From Pipra filicauda (taxonomy: Eukaryota > Chordata > Aves > Passeriformes > Pipridae), in NCBI RefSeq assembly GCF_003945595.2, contig NW_024104173.1, positions 248,001 to 312,000 on the forward strand: a DNA stretch of 64,000 nucleotides. The letters are read 5' to 3'. Position 1 is the first letter of the stretch; every line of letters begins with the position of its first letter. Both the position numbers and the translations under genes were made by a program. The notes below the pieces were generated by a model, which saw only the letters and a list, made by a program, of their open reading frames with translations, made no database searches and had not been told where the DNA came from. This document shows positions 61,601 to 64,000 of the stretch, piece after piece.

Positions 61601-62672
61601 ATTATGCCTATAAAAAGGCCTGAATTGTTTCTAATTATAACCATTTTCAGTAAATTTAATAAGTGGAATATTGTCTGGTATCTGTAATAGTCATGTTCAT
61701 TCTAATCACATTAGCCTACATTAGTTGTTGCATGTTTCAAAACACAAGTTAGTTTTTTTTTTTTCAAACTCCTTTATTTTAGTTCTCATTGCCAATGAAA
61801 AAACACTCAGAACAAACACTTTCTTTAGTATCAAATTTAATTAATAAATCAGTTCCATTTGTTTTATTGCAGTAACTAGCAGCTGTCGTGTCCCAAACTT
61901 TAAATCTTTATCCCTTCTGAAGTTTTCTTGACATATCATCTTTGAACAAAGTATTGAGTTTATTATTTGTGCAATATTTAACCACCTAGCATCTCAGTCT
62001 GAAATGAGGCTTGTAAATGCAAAGGTGGTGTGCAAATATTTACAGTCATATTATCTTAGAATAATGGAATGTATACACTCACATATCTGAGGAATTTACA
62101 CAGCTGGAGAAAATCCTTCATATCTATTAATATTAAAATTTACTCCTTGTTTTTCATTCATCTGTGTATTTACAGAAATGAAAGAGCAGAAATGTAGGGT
62201 AAGCTTTTCTAGTAAGAAACATTTAAAACTTCTAATGCGGGGTCCACAGTATTTTTATTTTCCTATGTTAAGAAGCATCTTCTAAAAGCTAACATTTTTG
62301 ATAATGAGTACTGTCATGAGATTTTGACTTGCCTCCATTCTGTCTTTTTTGATCTCTCCCAATCCTCACTGCTAGTGTTATGTTTTAACAAATATTCTAT
62401 ATGTATTCTCATAATGTTATTTCCAAAAGATGTATGACTAGTGATTTTTATTATATTATTCCATTTGTCATCATGCTGTAATTGTGCCATTAGTGCTCAC
62501 TCTCACACTGTGGAAATTATCCCAAGAATTCTGCACCTTTTTCATATAATTCTGACACTGATTTTTCTATTATTTTAGCTTTAGAAAGAGGTAAAAGAAT
62601 TTAATCATCATGCTTCTTAAAAGCTTTAGATTTACATTTGGATCTATTTTCAATTTCTCTCGGGGTTTGTAG
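58641..62672. other. AT-rich intergenic or intronic DNA, no gene seen
   Basis: AT-rich with A- and T-runs and short chance frames. No recognised repeat family or RNA gene. Confidence 0.55.
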
Positions 62673-62855
62673 GTGGTGTTCCTAGTCAAAAGCAATGAAT
62701 TACCTGACAGTGACTACACCTCTATTGTACTTCCTCCTCAAGATAAAAAACGTCGCATGCCCCAGTGCGTATTTCAGACAATTAATAATAGAAACTGGCA
62801 GGCACACTTGACAGACTGCCTCTGGACATCACCTTACATTGAAAAAAAAAAAAAG
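62673..62855 (+). other. Candidate unrecognised coding exon (183 bp)
   Basis: A pyrimidine-rich acceptor (cggggtttgtag) precedes 183 open bases that end at a donor-like 'aaaag|gtaaac'. The length is exactly 61 codons, so the exon would be in phase 0 at both ends. It encodes VVFLVKSNELPDSDYTSIVL, then KKRRMPQCVFQ, then a lysine run at the end made by an A tract. It has more G+C and CpG than its flanks. I do not recognise the family. The A-run next to the donor is a reason for caution. Confidence 0.33.
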
Positions 62856-64000
62856 GTAAACCCAGACAATGTTTTTCAATGAACCTGCGATCCTTTAAGT
62901 CATTGCATTTATAATTAACTGAAAGATTTCACACTGGCTTTTAATGCAACTTTTAAAATATGACCACAAGACTGAGAGATTTTTAGGGTCAATGTAAGTG
63001 GGAAGAGGAAGACAAGGGCAGCTGTACAAAAAATGTTACGGTCAGAAAGTGTCCTGCAACACCAAGAAGTTCAGTGCATAAAAGGGACTTGTCTACTGAG
63101 TTGAAGAAAGTTGTAAGAGCTTTGGATTTCTAACAGGGTTTTAGAACCATACAATTAAGGACAGATAATTTTGCTATAAACATGAACTTCAAAAGAAGTC
63201 TTTCAGTCCATTAGTGTCAAAAGAAAATCTGAAAAGACCAATTTCAGCAATTTTTGTGCATTAAATAATTTAAAATAATGCAGGAGGGTGGGTTGTGACA
63301 CAGTCAGGGTTTCTGTATATAGCTGTGGGTTTCTAAAGCAGACTTTATTCAATCACTCCTTTCTATGTTTCATTAGCTTCCCAATTTGAATTAAGTAATA
63401 TTATAGACTTACAAAAATCAGGTTAAAAACTCTTTGTATGGGTTACAAAGTTAACCACTTACAAAAGTTAAAAAGGTTAAAATTGAAGCCCTGGTTTTAA
63501 CCTTAATTTGGTCCTTTCATGTATGTATGGTCTTTAATTAGATCCTCTCATATGCTTTTTTGAGAAGCTGTCAGCATCACTTTGTATATAACAGTGCTTT
63601 GTATAATAGGCTGTGCTTATTTAGAATGCAGCAACTATTTCCTTTCTTTTCACTCATAAACATGCCTTATTTATGACACAATATTCGAAGAAGATTCAGA
63701 ACCCAGGAATAATTCCTACAGGAATTTTTCCATCCCCCTTTACTATAATATACAACATTAAACACTAATGAATTCATGTTAATGGCATCCTTGTGAGATA
63801 AGTATGCATCATTCACTCCACTGTACCATGTGAGAAACAAAGGCGCAAAGACATTATCCTCTGTTTCAGAATTTATTTTGAGAGACATGATCTGATTTTT
63901 CATATTTAAAAACCACAAACCACTGAACTGTGATTTAACTGCTCAGAGCAGAAAAAAAAAAAAGGTGATTTCACTACCAGCTCTGACTGTGCCTTTTGGC
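62856..64000. other. AT-rich DNA at the window end, no gene seen
   Basis: AT-rich sequence without supported features. A minus frame of 83 codons at 63667-63918 has no splice or motif support. Confidence 0.5.

Overview
The window looks like bird nuclear DNA, most probably from a songbird (inference). The support is several 5'-truncated CR1 LINEs ending in the avian tail that reads 'gaatggtttgggttg' on the opposite strand, avian-type LTRs, and one compact gene of the maestro heat-like repeat (MROH) family, which is expanded in passerines. Most of the 64 kb is AT-rich, CpG-poor intergenic or intronic sequence in which I see no convincing ordinary gene.

Layout. 1-23.17 kb is AT-rich and holds CR1 pieces (8.34-8.52, 14.09-15.18, 18.63-19.74 kb, all minus), a CpG-containing and GC-rich repeat block (12.84-13.77 kb) and an LTR interrupted by another LTR-like insertion (20.65-21.74 kb, minus). 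23.17-31.35 kb is a sharply bounded GC-rich block. It contains a repeat (copy R1), a broken piece of an MROH exon, a 72-bp minisatellite, a complete 15-exon MROH-like gene (24213-29448, plus strand, predicted 902 residues), a minus-strand retroviral fragment (gag start, lysine-tRNA primer site, LTR) and a second copy of the repeat (R2). R1 and R2 lie in the same orientation and stop within five bases of each other. 31.35-64 kb is again AT-rich, with LTRs at 45.38-46.29, 49.33-49.88 and 54.61-55.08 kb, CR1 pieces at 51.74-56.31 kb, a third inverted copy of the repeat at 58.3-58.6 kb, and one candidate unrecognised exon at 62.67 kb. A second candidate exon lies at 16.83 kb.

The central feature is the MROH-like gene. 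I assembled it by hand from GT-AG splice sites, and the reading frame is continuous through all 15 exons. Its third exon carries an in-frame 33-bp minisatellite coding about eighteen 11-residue Asp/Gly/Thr/Ser-rich units, followed by HEAT-type exons. The direct repeats around the block, the gene fragment at its left edge and its abrupt base-composition borders suggest that the gene was copied into this AT-rich region as a segment. That is inference from the sequence and has not been tested.
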